A stretch of DNA of 64,000 nt from Phoenix dactylifera. Its lineage: Eukaryota; Streptophyta; Magnoliopsida; Arecales; Arecaceae. Positions 12,051-24,848 of this stretch are shown piece by piece. Below the pieces are notes generated by a model. That model was given only the letters and a program-made list of their open reading frames with translations. It was not told the origin of the DNA and made no database searches. The stretch is from contig NC_052392.1 in NCBI RefSeq assembly GCF_009389715.1, positions 35,621,360-35,685,359 on the forward strand, written 5' to 3'. Each line of letters starts with the position of its first letter. The first letter of the stretch is position 1. Position numbers and translations under genes: made by a program.

Positions 12051-13227
12051 AGCCTACAACCAACTAAGAAGCATATACTGCACGCCCGTAGTGAAAGCAG
12101 TGGAAGTAATGCTTGTCACCAACAAGATCTAGATTCATCTTTACTACACTACCTGATATTCTTCTCAAAAGATTCTTCTTGAAATCCTCCATTCTCTCAA
12201 AAAAATCTTTACTACACTACTTTTGTTGAAACATTTTATGTTAGACTAAAATATATGTAACAAGATTATGTGTTTTCTCTCAAAAAGAAAAAAAAAAAAG
12301 ATGACGCCATTACTTATCAAGTACCATGTTATTTTTTTGAATATTTTTCTAGATCTATGCCAAGTAGAGAAGGCTGCAATTGCTCATCAAACCGGTGCCC
12401 AATTTGTATATATTTTGAAGGTGAAGTTATAAATTAAAGATTATCATTTTATCTGATGAGTAGTGAAAATGTCAATTAAGATTGTTATTTTCTCGCAGAA
12501 TGCTAGTTTGGCTGCGGCTAGGCCATGTGGTCTCAACTTCCAATTTGCAACCACACAAAAATAGCAGGTAAAACAAAGGTGATAGATTGCGGTCCCCGAA
12601 AACGAACGAACAACAAAGATAAGGTTACGTGTCAACACTTCTCTTTATCTATTATTAGTCTATTACAGGTTCCCAAAATCCATATATCCCACCTAGATGA
12701 TTCCTTATTTCTTTAAGCTATATATGACGGGCTTCATCTATTCTCTGTTTGAAATTCAAACTGTAGAAAGCCATTCATTTGTAAAGCTCCAGTACGCATG
12801 CCGTAAGTGATCCTTGTCCACAGTTGTATTTGATATATATATATATATATATCACGATCCAACAGCTCTATAGTTTACTTCTATATTACTTTCGATTGAG
12901 AACCAATAATAGATGGACACCACCAAGACAAAAGCATATTATTAGCACGTATTAGTACAAGAATGTTTTAATCCAATAAATCGGGGAACTACATATACAA
13001 GACCCCAAGAAATAAGGAAAATCTAATATATAAACTTTGAGAAATCACTATTTACTAGCAAAATATATATTTTAAGAAGTTCTACAGGAATTGCATCCCA
13101 AGATCTGAACCTGGAATGCCAAAAACGATGCCTACAGACAAGCTAAATCCATTTGGCTTACACACAAATTATATATAAGTTGTACATGCAAGTTGTACTA
13201 CTGGAACCATGCAAATTAAGTAGCATT

Positions 13228-14996
13228 TCAGTCTCCTCCTCCCCCGGCATTCGTGTCTGTGATGACGGACAAATGATTTCCACAGCTATAGACCGAGCAG
13301 AAGGCCTGTACGCACGTCAAAAGCAGCAGCAGAACGGTGGCCAGAAGCGTAAGGATCTGCCACGACCCAAACACATAGGTTTTCACGAACTTCCGGCTCT
13401 TAACACTCCACCGACTGCCATAAAACTTGTTCACATCCACCAACACTTTGTCTATGAAGGCCACTTTCGTCAACCTCACTGATTTGCTCATCCCATTCCA
13501 AAGATTTGCCACCTCCTCATCGTTCTTCATCCGGTTCAAGATGATCCCCTTTTGCCTTAACAGCTTCACGTCCTCCTCGGTGTCGATAATCCCACTGATC
13601 AACTCAGTGTATCGAGTGAAAACCATCGGCCCCGACTCGACCGACATCTCATATGCTACAAGATTCCTCAATAGGACCTCAGTGTTGATGTCCAAACTCA
13701 CAGTAGGGAGATGAAGAGTGGCAGTTTTCACATCGAACGCGATCGTCGTTAAGTCCCCGCTGGTTCGTGAGAACTTGACACCGGCCTTTGTGAGCTCAGT
13801 CACTGAAGGGACCATGATCTCTTCAACCAAAGGAGGTCTGTTACCAGATTCTTCATCTTCGGATTTTCCATCTCCACTGAAGAGCAGATTTTCGATGGGA
13901 GCGGCCAAGATCGAGATCCCTGGTAGATGGGAGATGATCTTCCAGGGAACCTTCACTATGAACTTGAAGGGCTTTTTAATGAGATTTTTCACGATATTTG
14001 AATCTGATGCCCTACTCCAAACTGAATTAAAGAGCTTCTTCACATAGCTTGGATCTGTCAGGGGCTTCTCCTTATCTGACTCAGGGACATCGACGTGGTC
14101 TTCGATTTTATTGGTTCCTCTTTCTTCCTTGACCTTCGGAACGACGACACCGTAGAGCAGTTGCAACAAGTGTGCATACCTTTTAGTGTCGATGCTTGAT
14201 AAGTTATCCATCACCTTAAATGGAGAAACCTCCTTCACGAACCCTATCAGCATCGTCGAGAGTTGACTATCAGCAATTTCGTTTGAAGTGCTCTGAAGTC
14301 GCAGGATGTTTCTCACTAGATTGAGAGGTATCTGGTTCTCAAGCATCACGATGTCCCTAAGGATAGAATTATAGGCCAACTTCATCCTTGCAGCGTCCAC
14401 CATATGGGACATTGATGGCACCTTCTTGAAGGCCTTTCCCTCTGCATCGGCGTAGTTGCGAAGGAACTCGAGCAAGAAGGATGCATCAATAACCATCATC
14501 CATGCTAGAGTCTCTCCACTCAAATCAAGGTGCCTAAACAACATTATAAGCACAAAGATCAGAATAGTAAGCACCCAAAAATGACAGGTATAAAATAGCA
14601 GGCACTGGAATAATTAAAGTCGTAAATAACTATATAGAGGAGAGGAGAAGACACCTATGGTAGTGGGATCTAATCTTGCGTTCTTTCTTCATGAAGGTGT
14701 TCCACAGCTTGTTCGAGTTTGAGTTTTTGGAGCCGCTTCTGTGTCCTCTTGGCTGTGGCGAGTTTGTACCGCTCCATCTCATAGAGATGGGGGTGCAAAT
14801 GGTGGTACGGCCCGAGTGCAAAGAGCTGGGGGACGTAGGCTTCAGGCTTGGTGGAGAGTAATGTCTTGGGGACGCTGAAGACCGAGACAGGGATTCGGAC
14901 ATCCCCTTCGTCCTTCTCGTCAAAGGTATTACGAATTTGGATCACCCATCGTTGCTCATCAAAGGACGAGGTTATTGAGGAATCCAGAGACGCCAT
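13228..14996 (-). pseudogene. DUF247 / UPF0481 gene, exon-1 frameshift (paralogue 2)
   Basis: This gene is nearly identical to the one at 2346-4121 and has the same structure: exon 1 at 14996-14655 and exon 2 at 14533-13228, with a 121-bp intron. Exon 1 lacks five codons of the Ser-rich start, a harmless in-frame change. It also has one extra base (a GG instead of G on the plus strand at 14696-14697), which shifts the frame after the GluGlnAlaValGluHis segment and brings a stop about eight codons later, before the intron. Exon 2, with its transmembrane helix, is fully open at 1306 nt, the same length as in paralogue 1. Conservation of exon 2 means either a very recent mutation, a sequencing error, or use of a downstream start. 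Expression status is unknown. Confidence 0.8.
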
Positions 14997-15067
14997 AATC
15001 TTCCCACGAAGAATGGTTCCTCAGAACAGTAGTGTATCTGCAACAAATCTGCCTAGGTTGGACGGAT

Positions 15068-15077
15068 GCTTATAAAG
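15068..15077 (-). promoter_or_regulatory. TATA box of DUF247 paralogue 2
   Basis: The minus strand reads CTTTATAAGC, 72-81 bp upstream of the ATG at 14996, a plausible distance for a plant TATA box with a short 5' leader. Confidence 0.5.
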
Positions 15078-15235
15078 ACTCAAAATGTTACGGGGAAGAG
15101 TTGCTGGGGCCAGGTTTGTTAACCTTGAGATGCCGGACTTGAAAGGGGCTTTTTAACTTTTTGTTTTGGGTGCAAATACGACAATCCTAGCAAGAGTTCT
15201 TGGTTCACACTACGTTCGGATCCTTTAATTTATCC

Positions 15236-15261
15236 ATATATATATATATATATATATATAA
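15236..15261. repeat. (AT)n microsatellite, copy B
   Basis: Short AT run at the position equivalent to 4375-4449 in copy A. Confidence 0.9.
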
Positions 15262-18137
15262 TAAATCATAGACAATTATTTTTATTTATAATCTTATTTA
15301 ATTTTATATAGTATTTACCTTATAATTTTATTTAATTATATATAATATTTACATTTTTTAATAAAAATAAATAATTATAGTAATATATTTATGATTTTAT
15401 TTTTCTTCAATTGAGTAAACTCTTTAATTTGATGGTCAAAATATATATTTGACCATCCGATTAATATCCATATGTATGTATCAAAAATAACATGAATACC
15501 AAATTTTGTATCTAAATAATATCTTATCGCTATTTGGCAATTATAAACAAACATAAAGATGAATATATTTCTCACAATCTAGAACCTTATCCAAAGGCTA
15601 GCGAGAAGGCGCTTGCACGGGTACTTACATACTTCCCCGTTTAAGCCCTAATATTCTCATCAGGCTAAGAATAGAAATTCATTCAAATCTAATAATAAGC
15701 ACGACTATAGGCCCATGGTCAATCTCAATGAACTCGTGCTATAGTAAATTTTAGTTCATATAGGCCAAGGCCAAGTCCGATCTGATATCATTTGTCACAA
15801 CTCATAACTAATATAAAAACTAGCTAGAAAGTATTATTTGAGTTCTATGACCTATATATCTACCCAAAATCGAAGCTACAGCAAAAATTCGTTCAAATCT
15901 AATTAACTACAACATATGGTCAACCTCAATGAACCTATACTGTAATATTTTCTAGTTCACATAGCTCATGAGCCTGCTCCAATATTATTTGTTACAACTC
16001 AGAACCTCATCCACAAATTAGCTAGAAGGTATTATTTGGGCTTCTTGACCTTGTATAAATATCTAAAATTTACGTAGTGTATCGTCTATATAGGATTAAA
16101 CATATGCCCATACATTCTCTTACAATACTGATGTCCAATTATCTGTATTCAATCCATTTTCACCCTTACTATTATTGTTTTGTATTGCCATTTTATTGGT
16201 GAGAGTTGATGTCTGGAGTCTTGGCAACAAGTCATTGGAGGCATATAAACATTGTTGGCTCTCGTGGACCACAATGATAGATCAATTTCAGCGTCAATTT
16301 CAGAGACAATTTCGCATTAAAGTTTGCAAGGGGATGGAAGGAAGAATTGGAAGGATCCACAATAAGCGGCAGCATGTGGTGCTCGATCGTCAGAACAAAA
16401 GCAATCTTTATGGTTGGGATGATGATTTGAAGGTGCACGCGATGCACGTTTCGGTATATATGGACAACTGAAGTAGTGAATTTGAATTGTGAACAAATTT
16501 ATTAGATACATGGACATAAATAGAAAAGTCAAGGAATTCATGCAAAAATTTTAAACATTTGTAAGGGATTGCATGTGTAAAGATTAAGTTACGAAGTTAT
16601 AGGGAGAACCAAGAAATTTTCATGCGTCCCTTAATTAATTTCTTCACCTATTGATGTTGTCTATTGAAGCTGGCCAAGAAAAATCAAAATTAAATTCTTT
16701 ATTAATTTGTCTAAGCTTAGTCATGATCGATGTATTGTCCAGGCATTATAAATCGGCCTCATGGATTTTGCCTCTATTTTATTCAAAAAAGTCTCAAAAT
16801 GTTTGTAGAAAAAGAAAAAAATAAGAAAAAAAGTAAGTGAGAAAAGAGATTATACCAGTTTGTTTCTTTACATTCGGCACATCTCAGAAGTTATATATAC
16901 TCGTTACAAACTTTTTATAAGAAAAATAATATATGCTGATATAGTATCATGCTAATAAAAAAAAATACTATAGATGATACAGGTTGTTACGTGATTCCTA
17001 AAATCACTTTAACAATATCATACTAGCTAACAAAGAAAAATAATATAGGTTGATATAAGATCACGTTAATAAAAAAAATAATTATGAATGATGCAGGTTA
17101 TTACATGATCCCTAAACTTATACTAACAACAAGAATTGCAAATGAATTAGGATGGATTCAAGTCTGCTTGCCTTTCCTATTCCCAGCATACGGTTCTATA
17201 AAAATTCAATCAATAGATTCAAGCGAGGTCACAATTTTCCCCAATTTTAATTATATATTCTCCAGCCCCAAGCCGGCTAATCATCTTTAGGTTAATAGAT
17301 CTGCTTCTCTGACACATATTCCATTCAGTCAATTGTAGCTGTTCGATCCAAACCTGAACAAGGATGAATGGTTCAAACCCGGTTGGGTTTAGATTGATTC
17401 AGGTTCATATTCAATTCACAGTACTATTCCAATATTTCTGAGATACATGATTTTGTAGCTCAATTTCAATGCACTAAGGTGGAGAAGCCGTCAACAACAA
17501 ATAGCCGTATCGTTGATTCTTCCAAACGGCGGTCCAAACAATCCAGCTACCGTGGAGACCACCCAAGACAGAGTGCTTGAAAATGTTGAGGTTGTAAATG
17601 GCCTCCTGCATGATCCACCTATAAGTGGCTTTCTCACCTTCAACGTGGAGGTAAACATCAGTTCTGCGAGGGCTCAGTCCATGGAACAACCAAGTTATGA
17701 ATTGGGCTTGCAACCCTCTTTTTAGTCCCAAGATGCATTTCTTTGACCCGATTAAGGTCGGCGAGTGGCCAAATTTTGTGAAACAGGGTCTCCCCGGTTT
17801 CTCTTTTTTTTTCTTTCTGTCGGACCGGCCACCATCGCTAGGCATGGCCATGTTTTGGTCACCACTGCGGATTGCTGCCATAGCCACCACCGCCCTGGAT
17901 TGCCCTCCTCTAGCTACCACCATTCGTAGAGTCCTTTCTACCCTTCATTTTGAGAAAGAAAGAGAAAGCCCTTCTTGTTTTCTCTTTTAGGGGAGGGATA
18001 TAGAAAAATTGGTAGTGAACCCTAGGTCATCCAGTAGAGGGTATCAAACTGTCGATCAACCCTTTTATGGTTTGAATATTTAGATTTAACTCTATATGGG
18101 AGCCGCCATCTAGATAAGAAAGAGTTGACTAGAGTAT

Positions 18138-19191
18138 TGCACACCCCAGTTCTTAAATTAAGGTATAGACTAAGTTGAATTTGTCACTAGTAGAGTTAAG
18201 AATTTTCAAACATTAATCACCTATATATATGTAAGCTATTTTGTTTATCAGTAATTTTGCTTTATGTAGTATATGATAATTGCTCATTATATACTCATCT
18301 ATTAAGTATATGTAGTTCTTTATGAACTTATGTATCATATATTACTGATTTGGTTTGCATAGACTTGGCACATGCATCAAATTTTTGCAAGAGAGTAAAA
18401 TCTTGAATTATGTTTACTTAACAAACATATAACCAAACTGTATATCTACATGATTGGTTTTGCTGCTCCAGACTAGCCATATTGTTGAAGCCCCACCATG
18501 GGCCAGAATTGTGGTACTTGTTGATGCCCCACCATAGGTCGGAAATATGATACTTTTGATGTCTCACCATGGGTCAAAAATATGGTATTATTGATGCCCC
18601 GCTACGATATAGAAACATAGTTGTGATAATTTAGATGTGAGAACCTAAATATTATCGGATCTGATATATGCTAATTTGAAATAATTATTTGATGTGATTT
18701 ATTGCACTAAAAGATGTTTTGTTTGCCACAAACGTTTTATGAACATAATATTCTATAGCATGAAATTTATATAAGTAATAATTATTTGATAATCTCTCAT
18801 TTATTATTATAATTATAAAGATGTGGGTGTGTAGAAATTTTTACTAGGCTGAAAAGCTCATATCCATTTGTTGTATTTTTTTTTTCAGAGTCACAAGATG
18901 TGTAGTTTTAAATAGGTTGGGCATGAAGTTCGAGTGATGGAGTCTTTAGTTAGTTAGCTAATTTTCTAATACCAAATGAATAACTGAATATTTTATAATT
19001 GAACAAATTTAATTGTTTGATTATAGTGGATTTATTTAGTTGGATTATTTGGCTATTAGTTGTTGATTTAAAATTTTAGAGCTATTGAAAATTTGTTTAT
19101 CTTAGATTTTGCATCATCTTTAAGATACCGCTCTGGAGTTCCTGCAGCCATGTCACATGACTAGTTTAGGTGCTAGGTTCGAGGTGTGACA
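18138..19191 (+). mobile_element. LTR-like segment (copy B)
   Basis: The segment starts TGCACACCCCAG and ends GGTTCGAGGTGTGACA, the TG..CA form and a typical 3' end of plant LTR retrotransposons. It is about 1050 bp, non-coding, and is present again at 22999-24034 because the whole block was duplicated. I found no 5-bp target duplication and no adjacent gag-pol. It may be a solo LTR or a 3' fragment with about 400 bp of internal sequence to its left (17720-18137). Confidence 0.45.
18480..18625. repeat. Short tandem repeat, about 38-bp units
   Basis: Four degenerate units of the type TTGATGCCCCACCATGGGTC..AAATATGGTA in a row inside the LTR-like segment. The copy at about 23345-23465 shows the same units with fewer intact copies. 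Confidence 0.75.
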
Positions 19192-20826
19192 ATCGCTGTG
19201 AGCGTCCATATCCACGAGTCATGAATTTGAGAGAGAGGTGATAATGTATGTGTGGCTGGCAAAGTAGAAGCCAACTCATATTGGTTTTATGGTCTGACAA
19301 AATTATATCAACCCAAAATCAAAGCTACACAACAATTCGTTCAAATCTAATTAACTACAACATATTGTCCGCCCCAATAAATCTATACTGCAATATTCCC
19401 TAGTTCACATAATTCATGAGCCAAATCCGCTCCAATACCATTTGTCATAACTCAAGACCTCATCCAAAAGTTAGCCAGAAGGTATTATTTGGACTCCTTG
19501 ACCTTATATAGATACCTAAGATCTATATAGTGTATTGCATATATGGGATTAAACATATGTATGTACAAACTCTCCCAATACTGATGTCAATCCATTTTCA
19601 CCCTTACTGTTATTGTTTTGTATTGCCATTTTATTGGTGAAAGTTGATGTCTGGTGTCTTGGCAACAAGTCATTGGAGGCATATAAAAACATTATTGGCT
19701 CTCGTGGACCACAATGATAGATCAATTTCAGAGTCAATTAATTTCGCATTAAAGTTTGCAAGGGGAATAGAAGGAAGAATTGGAAGGATCCACAAGAAGC
19801 GGCAGCATGTGGTGCTCGATCGTCAGAACAAAAGCAATCTTTATGGTTCAGATGATGATTTGAAGGTGCACGCGATGCACGTTTCGGTATATATGGACAA
19901 CTGAAGTACTGAATTCGAAGTGTGAACAAATTTATTAGATACGTGGACATAAGTAGAAAAGTCAAGGAATTCATACAAAAATATTAAACATTTGTGAGGG
20001 ATTGCATGTGTAAAGATTAAGTTACGAAGTTATAGGGAGAACCAAGAAATTTGCATGCATCCCTTAATTAGTTTCTTCACCTATTGATGTTGTCTATTGA
20101 AGCTGGCCAAGAAAAATCAAAATTAAGTTCTTTATTAATGTGTCTAACCTTAGCCATGATCGATGTTTTGTCGAGGCATTATAAATCGGCCTCATGGATG
20201 TTTGCCTCTATTTTATTGAAAAAAGTCTTAAAATATTTTTTTTAAAAAAATAAGAAAAAAAAGTGAGTGAGAAAAGAGACTTTATCGATCTATTTCTTTA
20301 CATTCGGTACATCTCAGAAATTATATATACTCGTTACAAACTTCATATAAGAAAAATAATATAGGCTGATATAGCATCACGCTAATAAAAAAAAATACTA
20401 TAGATAATACAGGTTGTTACGTGATTCCTAAATCACTTTAACAATATCATACTAACAAAGAAAAATAATATAGGTTGATATAAGATCATGCTAATAAAGA
20501 AAAATATTATGAGTAGTGATGTAGGTTATTATGTGATCCCTAAATTTATACAACAACAAGGATTGCAAATGAATCAGGATGGATTCAAGTCTGCTTGCCT
20601 TCCCTAGCATTCGGTTCTATAAAAAATTCAATCAATAGATTCAAGCGAGGTCACAATTTTCCCCAATTTTAATTATATATTGTCCAGCTCCGAGCCGAAT
20701 AATCATCTTTAGGTTAATAGATCTGCTTCTCTTAAACATATTCCATTCAGTCAATTATAGCTGTTGGATCCAAACCTGGCCAAGGATGAATGGTTCAAAC
20801 CCGGTTGCGTTTAGATTGATTCAAGA

Positions 20827-21857
20827 TTTTTTTTTTGCTAAAAATAGGTATTTCATATATTACGAGAACGAATACACCTAGTATAGTCAGCAAACAATAA
20901 ATCACACAGTGTCCTAGGCAACTCTCCCTCCCCTGCCCACAAGGTGTCTCCTAAATGGTTCGCCACATACGCTGCCGCCCAGTCTGCTGCCTCTTTGGCC
21001 TCTTGTATACATGTTTAGCCTGAAAGGCCACTGTGTCACGCACCATGTCCCAAATATCTTGAAGTAAGGGGTGTACCCCTCCTCCCCCTCCATTGGGGTT
21101 CTTTTGGACCCAACTAATGACGGTGGCTGAGTTACCCTCCAAAATAATCGAGGTAGCCCGGAGCGCTTGCCTAGCGTGACATAATCTGGTCCAGGCCGCT
21201 CGCAGCGCTGCTCCCGGCATGGAGGTATCAAAGATCTGGCAACCTCCAGCAGCTACCACCCTGGAACTCGGGCCTCTAATGATGAAGCATGCTCCTCCCT
21301 TCCTGCCGCCCTCGAAAACAGCTCCGTCAAAATTGACTTTGAGAAAACTTGGAGGTGGGGGCTCCCAGGTGAAATACACCGTACGGAGCACTTCCTGAGC
21401 AATATGAGAGCTCCAGGTGTCCCGAGCTATCAAAGGCCCATGATCTCCTCCTGCTTGGATAATCTCAGCTGTCTGTGCTCCTGAACGCTCCACAACAAGC
21501 CTCAGGGACAGGCCATGCTCTCCGAAGGTCCGAGCGTTCCGCACCAACGAGATCTGGCAAGCAATGCAGGTTGCTCCTATGGCCACCCGGCGCATCTGAG
21601 GGGTGCTAGACCAAAGCAAGATGGTCTGTAGGAAAGAGTCTCTCCGGCTCCAAACCTCCTGTGGCACCGGAGCCAGCCTCCAGGCCCTTCTCGCCCACAC
21701 ACACTGAAACACTGTATGATCCACTGTCTCGTCTGCCTTGACATGCCGAGCACTGGGAGGAATGTGTAGCCCTCGTCTGCTCAACACCGCTCAAGTCGGC
21801 AAGCGCTCCCGGGCCACCTTCCATAGAAATAGGCATGTGGTCCTGCTGTAGGGACCA
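20827..21857 (-). mobile_element. 5'-truncated LINE with zf-RVT and RNase H
   Basis: A run of ten T at 20827-20836 is the poly(A) tail of a minus-strand element. Upstream on that strand the frame 21787-20951 has VDHTVFQCVWARRAW, the zinc-binding region after LINE reverse transcriptase, and then an RNase H-type domain: FLKVNFDGAV, a Gly-rich FIIRGPS strand and a later EGNSATVISW block. A stop lies just upstream of the open frame, after ERLPT. The end of the domain after QAKHVYKR is frame-shifted. The flanks correspond to one continuous stretch in copy B, except that about 17 bp of target were lost. Confidence 0.85.
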
Positions 21858-22998
21858 CAGTACTATTCCAATATTTCTAAGATACATAATTTTGTAGCTC
21901 AATTTCAATGCATTAAGGTGGAGAAGCCGTCAACATCAAATAGCTGTATCGTTGATTCTTCCAAACGGTGGTCCAAACAATCCAGCCACCGCGGAGACCA
22001 CCCAAGACAGAGTAGACGTGGCCCGCATTAGAAGTAAATTAATCTGTAGTGAAGGAAATAAAGTAACTGAACTAGGCTAGCTCCATCTAATGCTCTTGGA
22101 TTTCGATATCTAAATGCGTTGAGTGTTAAGGTCCGTAGGCCAATCCCTAGTTATCTATTTCTTTTAAAGTTTAATTACAACGACATGAAACCATTTTAGA
22201 ACTCATATATATGGCAATTCCTTTCCCTTTGTATGCCAAAGCTCATAATTCTTTCGACCGAGTCCATATTGGCCAGAGGTTGTTATTTTGGCTTGGCCCA
22301 ACATAACAAGGTAGGATGCACTTCAGCCAGTCTGGTAGAAGGAAAGCTTTTACCTTCTGAACATAAAATTTGATCAACTGCTGAAGTAAACATCAAGATT
22401 TAACATGGACGCAAACATTACTAAGAAGCTATGCTTTCATTAATAAGTAGCTAAATGTGAAAGGGTTGTGCTTGAAAATGTTGAGGTTGTAAATGGCCTC
22501 GTGCATGATCCACCTATGAGTGACTTTTTCACCTTCAACGTGGAGGTAAACATCAGCGTTGCGAGGGCTCGGTCCATTTAGCAACCTAGTGTCCCAAGTT
22601 GCATTTCTTTGACCCGATTAAGGTCGGCGAGTAGCCAAATTTTGGGGAACAGGGTCTCTCATGTTTCTCCTTTTTTTTTTTTTTTTCTTTCGGTCGGACC
22701 GGCTGCCATCGCTAGGCATGGCTATGTTTTGGCGACCACTGTGGATTGCTGCCATAGCCACCACCGCCCTGGGTTGCCCTCCTCTAGCTAACGCCATTCG
22801 TATGGTCCTTTCTACACTTTCATTTTGAGAAAGAAAGAGAAAGCCCTTCTTGTTTCCTCTTTTAGGGAAGGGATTTAGGGAAATTGGTAATGAACCCCCA
22901 GTGACCAGTAGAGGGTATCGGACTGTCGATCATCCCTTTTATGGTTTTAACTCTATACAGGAGCATCCATCTGGAAAAGAAAGTGTTGACCAGGGTAT

Positions 22999-24034
22999 TG
23001 CACACCCCAGTTCTTAAATCTAGGTTTAGATTAAGTTGAGTTTGTCACTAGTAGAGTTAAAAATTTTCAGATATTAATTGCCTATATATATAAAAGCTAT
23101 TTTGTTTATCAGTAATTTTACTTTATGTAGTATATGATAATTGTTCATTATATGCTTACCTATTAAGTATATGTAGTTCTTTATGAACTTATATTTCATA
23201 TATTACTGATTCTGGTTTGCATAGACTTGACACATGCATCAATTTTTTGCAAGAGAGTATAATCTTGAATTATGTTTACTTAACAAACATATAACCAAAT
23301 TGTATATCTACATGATTGGTTGTGCTGCTCTAGACTAGCCACATTGTTAAAGCCCCACCATAAGCCAGAAATGTGGTACTTGTATATAATATGATACTCT
23401 TGATGTCTCACTATGGGCCAAAAATGTAGTTTTATTGATGCCCCATCACGAGTTGGAAGCATAGTTGTGGTAGTTTAGATGTGAGAACCTAAATATTATC
23501 ATATCTGATATATGCTAATTTGAAATAATTATTTGATGTGATTTATTGCACTAAAAGATGTTTTGTTTGCTACGAACGTTTTATGATCATAATATTTTAT
23601 AGCATGGAATTTATATAAGTGATAATCATTTGATAATCTCTCATCTATTATTATTATTATAAAGACATGGGTGCATAGAAAAAATTCTTATTGGGTTGAG
23701 AAGCTCATATCCATTTGTTCTATTTTTTTTCAGAGTCACAAGATGCGTAGTTTTAAATAGGTTGGGCATGAAGTTCATAGTGATGGAGTCTTTTGTTAGC
23801 TAATTTTCTAATACCAAATGAATAATTGAATATTTTATAATTGAACAAGTTTAATTGTTTGATTATAGTGGATTTATTTAGTTGGATTATTTGACTATTA
23901 ACTATTGATTTAAAGTTTTAGAGTTATTGAAAATTTATTTATCATAGATTTTGCATTGATCTTTAGGATACCGCTCTAGAGTTCCTGCAGCTGTATCACG
24001 GGACTAGCTTAGGTGCTAGGTTCGAGGTGTGACA
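22999..24034 (+). mobile_element. LTR-like segment (copy C)
   Basis: Duplicate of the TGCACACCCC..GTGTGACA segment at 18138-19191. It diverged by small indels, notably inside the 38-bp tandem units. Confidence 0.45.
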
Positions 24035-24513
24035 AAACTATCTATTGTTATGGGTTGTGAGACATGGAAACACTTGCATATGAAATGCCCCGCTGTTGTA
24101 CGTTGCTCTCAACCTCCAGTCTCCTGGAAGTCATTACCTGCCTCTCGACTGAGCCTAGGCTGATTCTGCCACATTGTTCATGCATGCTCCATTTCTCTGT
24201 CGTTGCCTACATTAAAACGAAAGAGATGTTTTGACCTTATTTCAAAGAAAGAAAGTTACGGCCTAAGGAGAGGCTTTATGTTCACATATTGACGATAGAG
24301 TTCCAACGGTTCTTATTTACAGAAGAGAAAAATTAAAGAAAAGAAAAATTATATTGACAGTTACCACAATTTTGGATGCCTCCCATTATGTTGTGCGTAT
24401 CCTTATCAGGGCTTTTCAGAAAAAAATCTATTATTTAGTTGCTATTTTATTGCAATAGCTATTGTATAACAGAAATAACAGTTAGTACATTCTTATTGTT
24501 TATCTCAATAGAA
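24035..24513. other. Intergenic, no gene recognised
   Basis: Sequence between the end of copy C and the SINE. No coding or repeat structure was noticed. Confidence 0.5.
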
Positions 24514-24521
24514 AAGATTTT

Positions 24522-24840
24522 GGCCACCAAGGTAGTAGCACAGATGGAACGGGGCTTTGTTTCCATCGGAGTGGTTCAGGTTCGAAACGCGCAGGTGTCG
24601 ATTAAATTTGGAGACCGGATACCCCACGCCTGGACGCTTTCGATAGAAGCGCTACTGGTCTGCCGGTACCGATTGAGGTAGCGCTGGGTGACGTACTCAT
24701 ACGTAAGTAAGGAACCCACGGGTCGGAGAGGGTATGCGGAAACTTACGGCCTACATCGAACATTCTCTGGTGGAAGGGGGACCAGTGGGGGCTTCAGGTT
24801 TCCTCTCCTCCCCCTCCTATTTTTGACCACAAAAAAGAAC
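24522..24840 (+). mobile_element. tRNA-derived SINE, about 319 bp
   Basis: An A-box-like TAGCACAGATGG (24536-24547) and a B-box GGTTCGAAACG (24579-24589) lie 43 bp apart start to start, essentially the spacing in a tRNA gene. The body continues with a tRNA-unrelated part and ends in a pyrimidine-rich stretch and an A-rich tail. AAGATTTT occurs immediately before (24514-24521) and after (24841-24848), an 8-bp target-site duplication. The head does not fold as a convincing functional tRNA, so it is called a SINE and not a tRNA gene. No family name is assigned. Confidence 0.78.
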
Positions 24841-24848
24841 AAGATTTT

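Larger units (their letters stand above)
12219..19191. repeat. Segmental duplication, copy B
   Basis: The part 12219-17577 is homologous to copy A, and about 15860-19191 is homologous to copy C. At 17577 ('AGACAGAGT') copy B jumps straight to 'GCTTGAAAATGTTG', while copy C has about 440 bp between the same two anchors and copy A retains the start of that segment. So copy B has a deletion. It contains the frameshifted DUF247 copy at 13228-14996. Confidence 0.82.
19310..24034. repeat. Partial tandem duplication, copy C
   Basis: Homologous, same orientation, to about 15860-19191 of copy B. It begins at the 'AAAATCAAAGCTACA' motif and runs to the end of the LTR-like segment. No DUF247 gene is included. 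It contains the LINE insertion at 20827-21857, which interrupts a sequence continuous in copy B at about 17400-17420. Confidence 0.82.

Noticed and set aside
17474..17990. Opposed open frames of 149 and 97 codons
   Set aside because: The same region in copy C (about 22450-22880) does not preserve either frame, so no coding constraint.
24529..24600. tRNA gene
   Set aside because: A and B boxes are present, but the stems do not pair convincingly and the segment is the head of a SINE with a target duplication.
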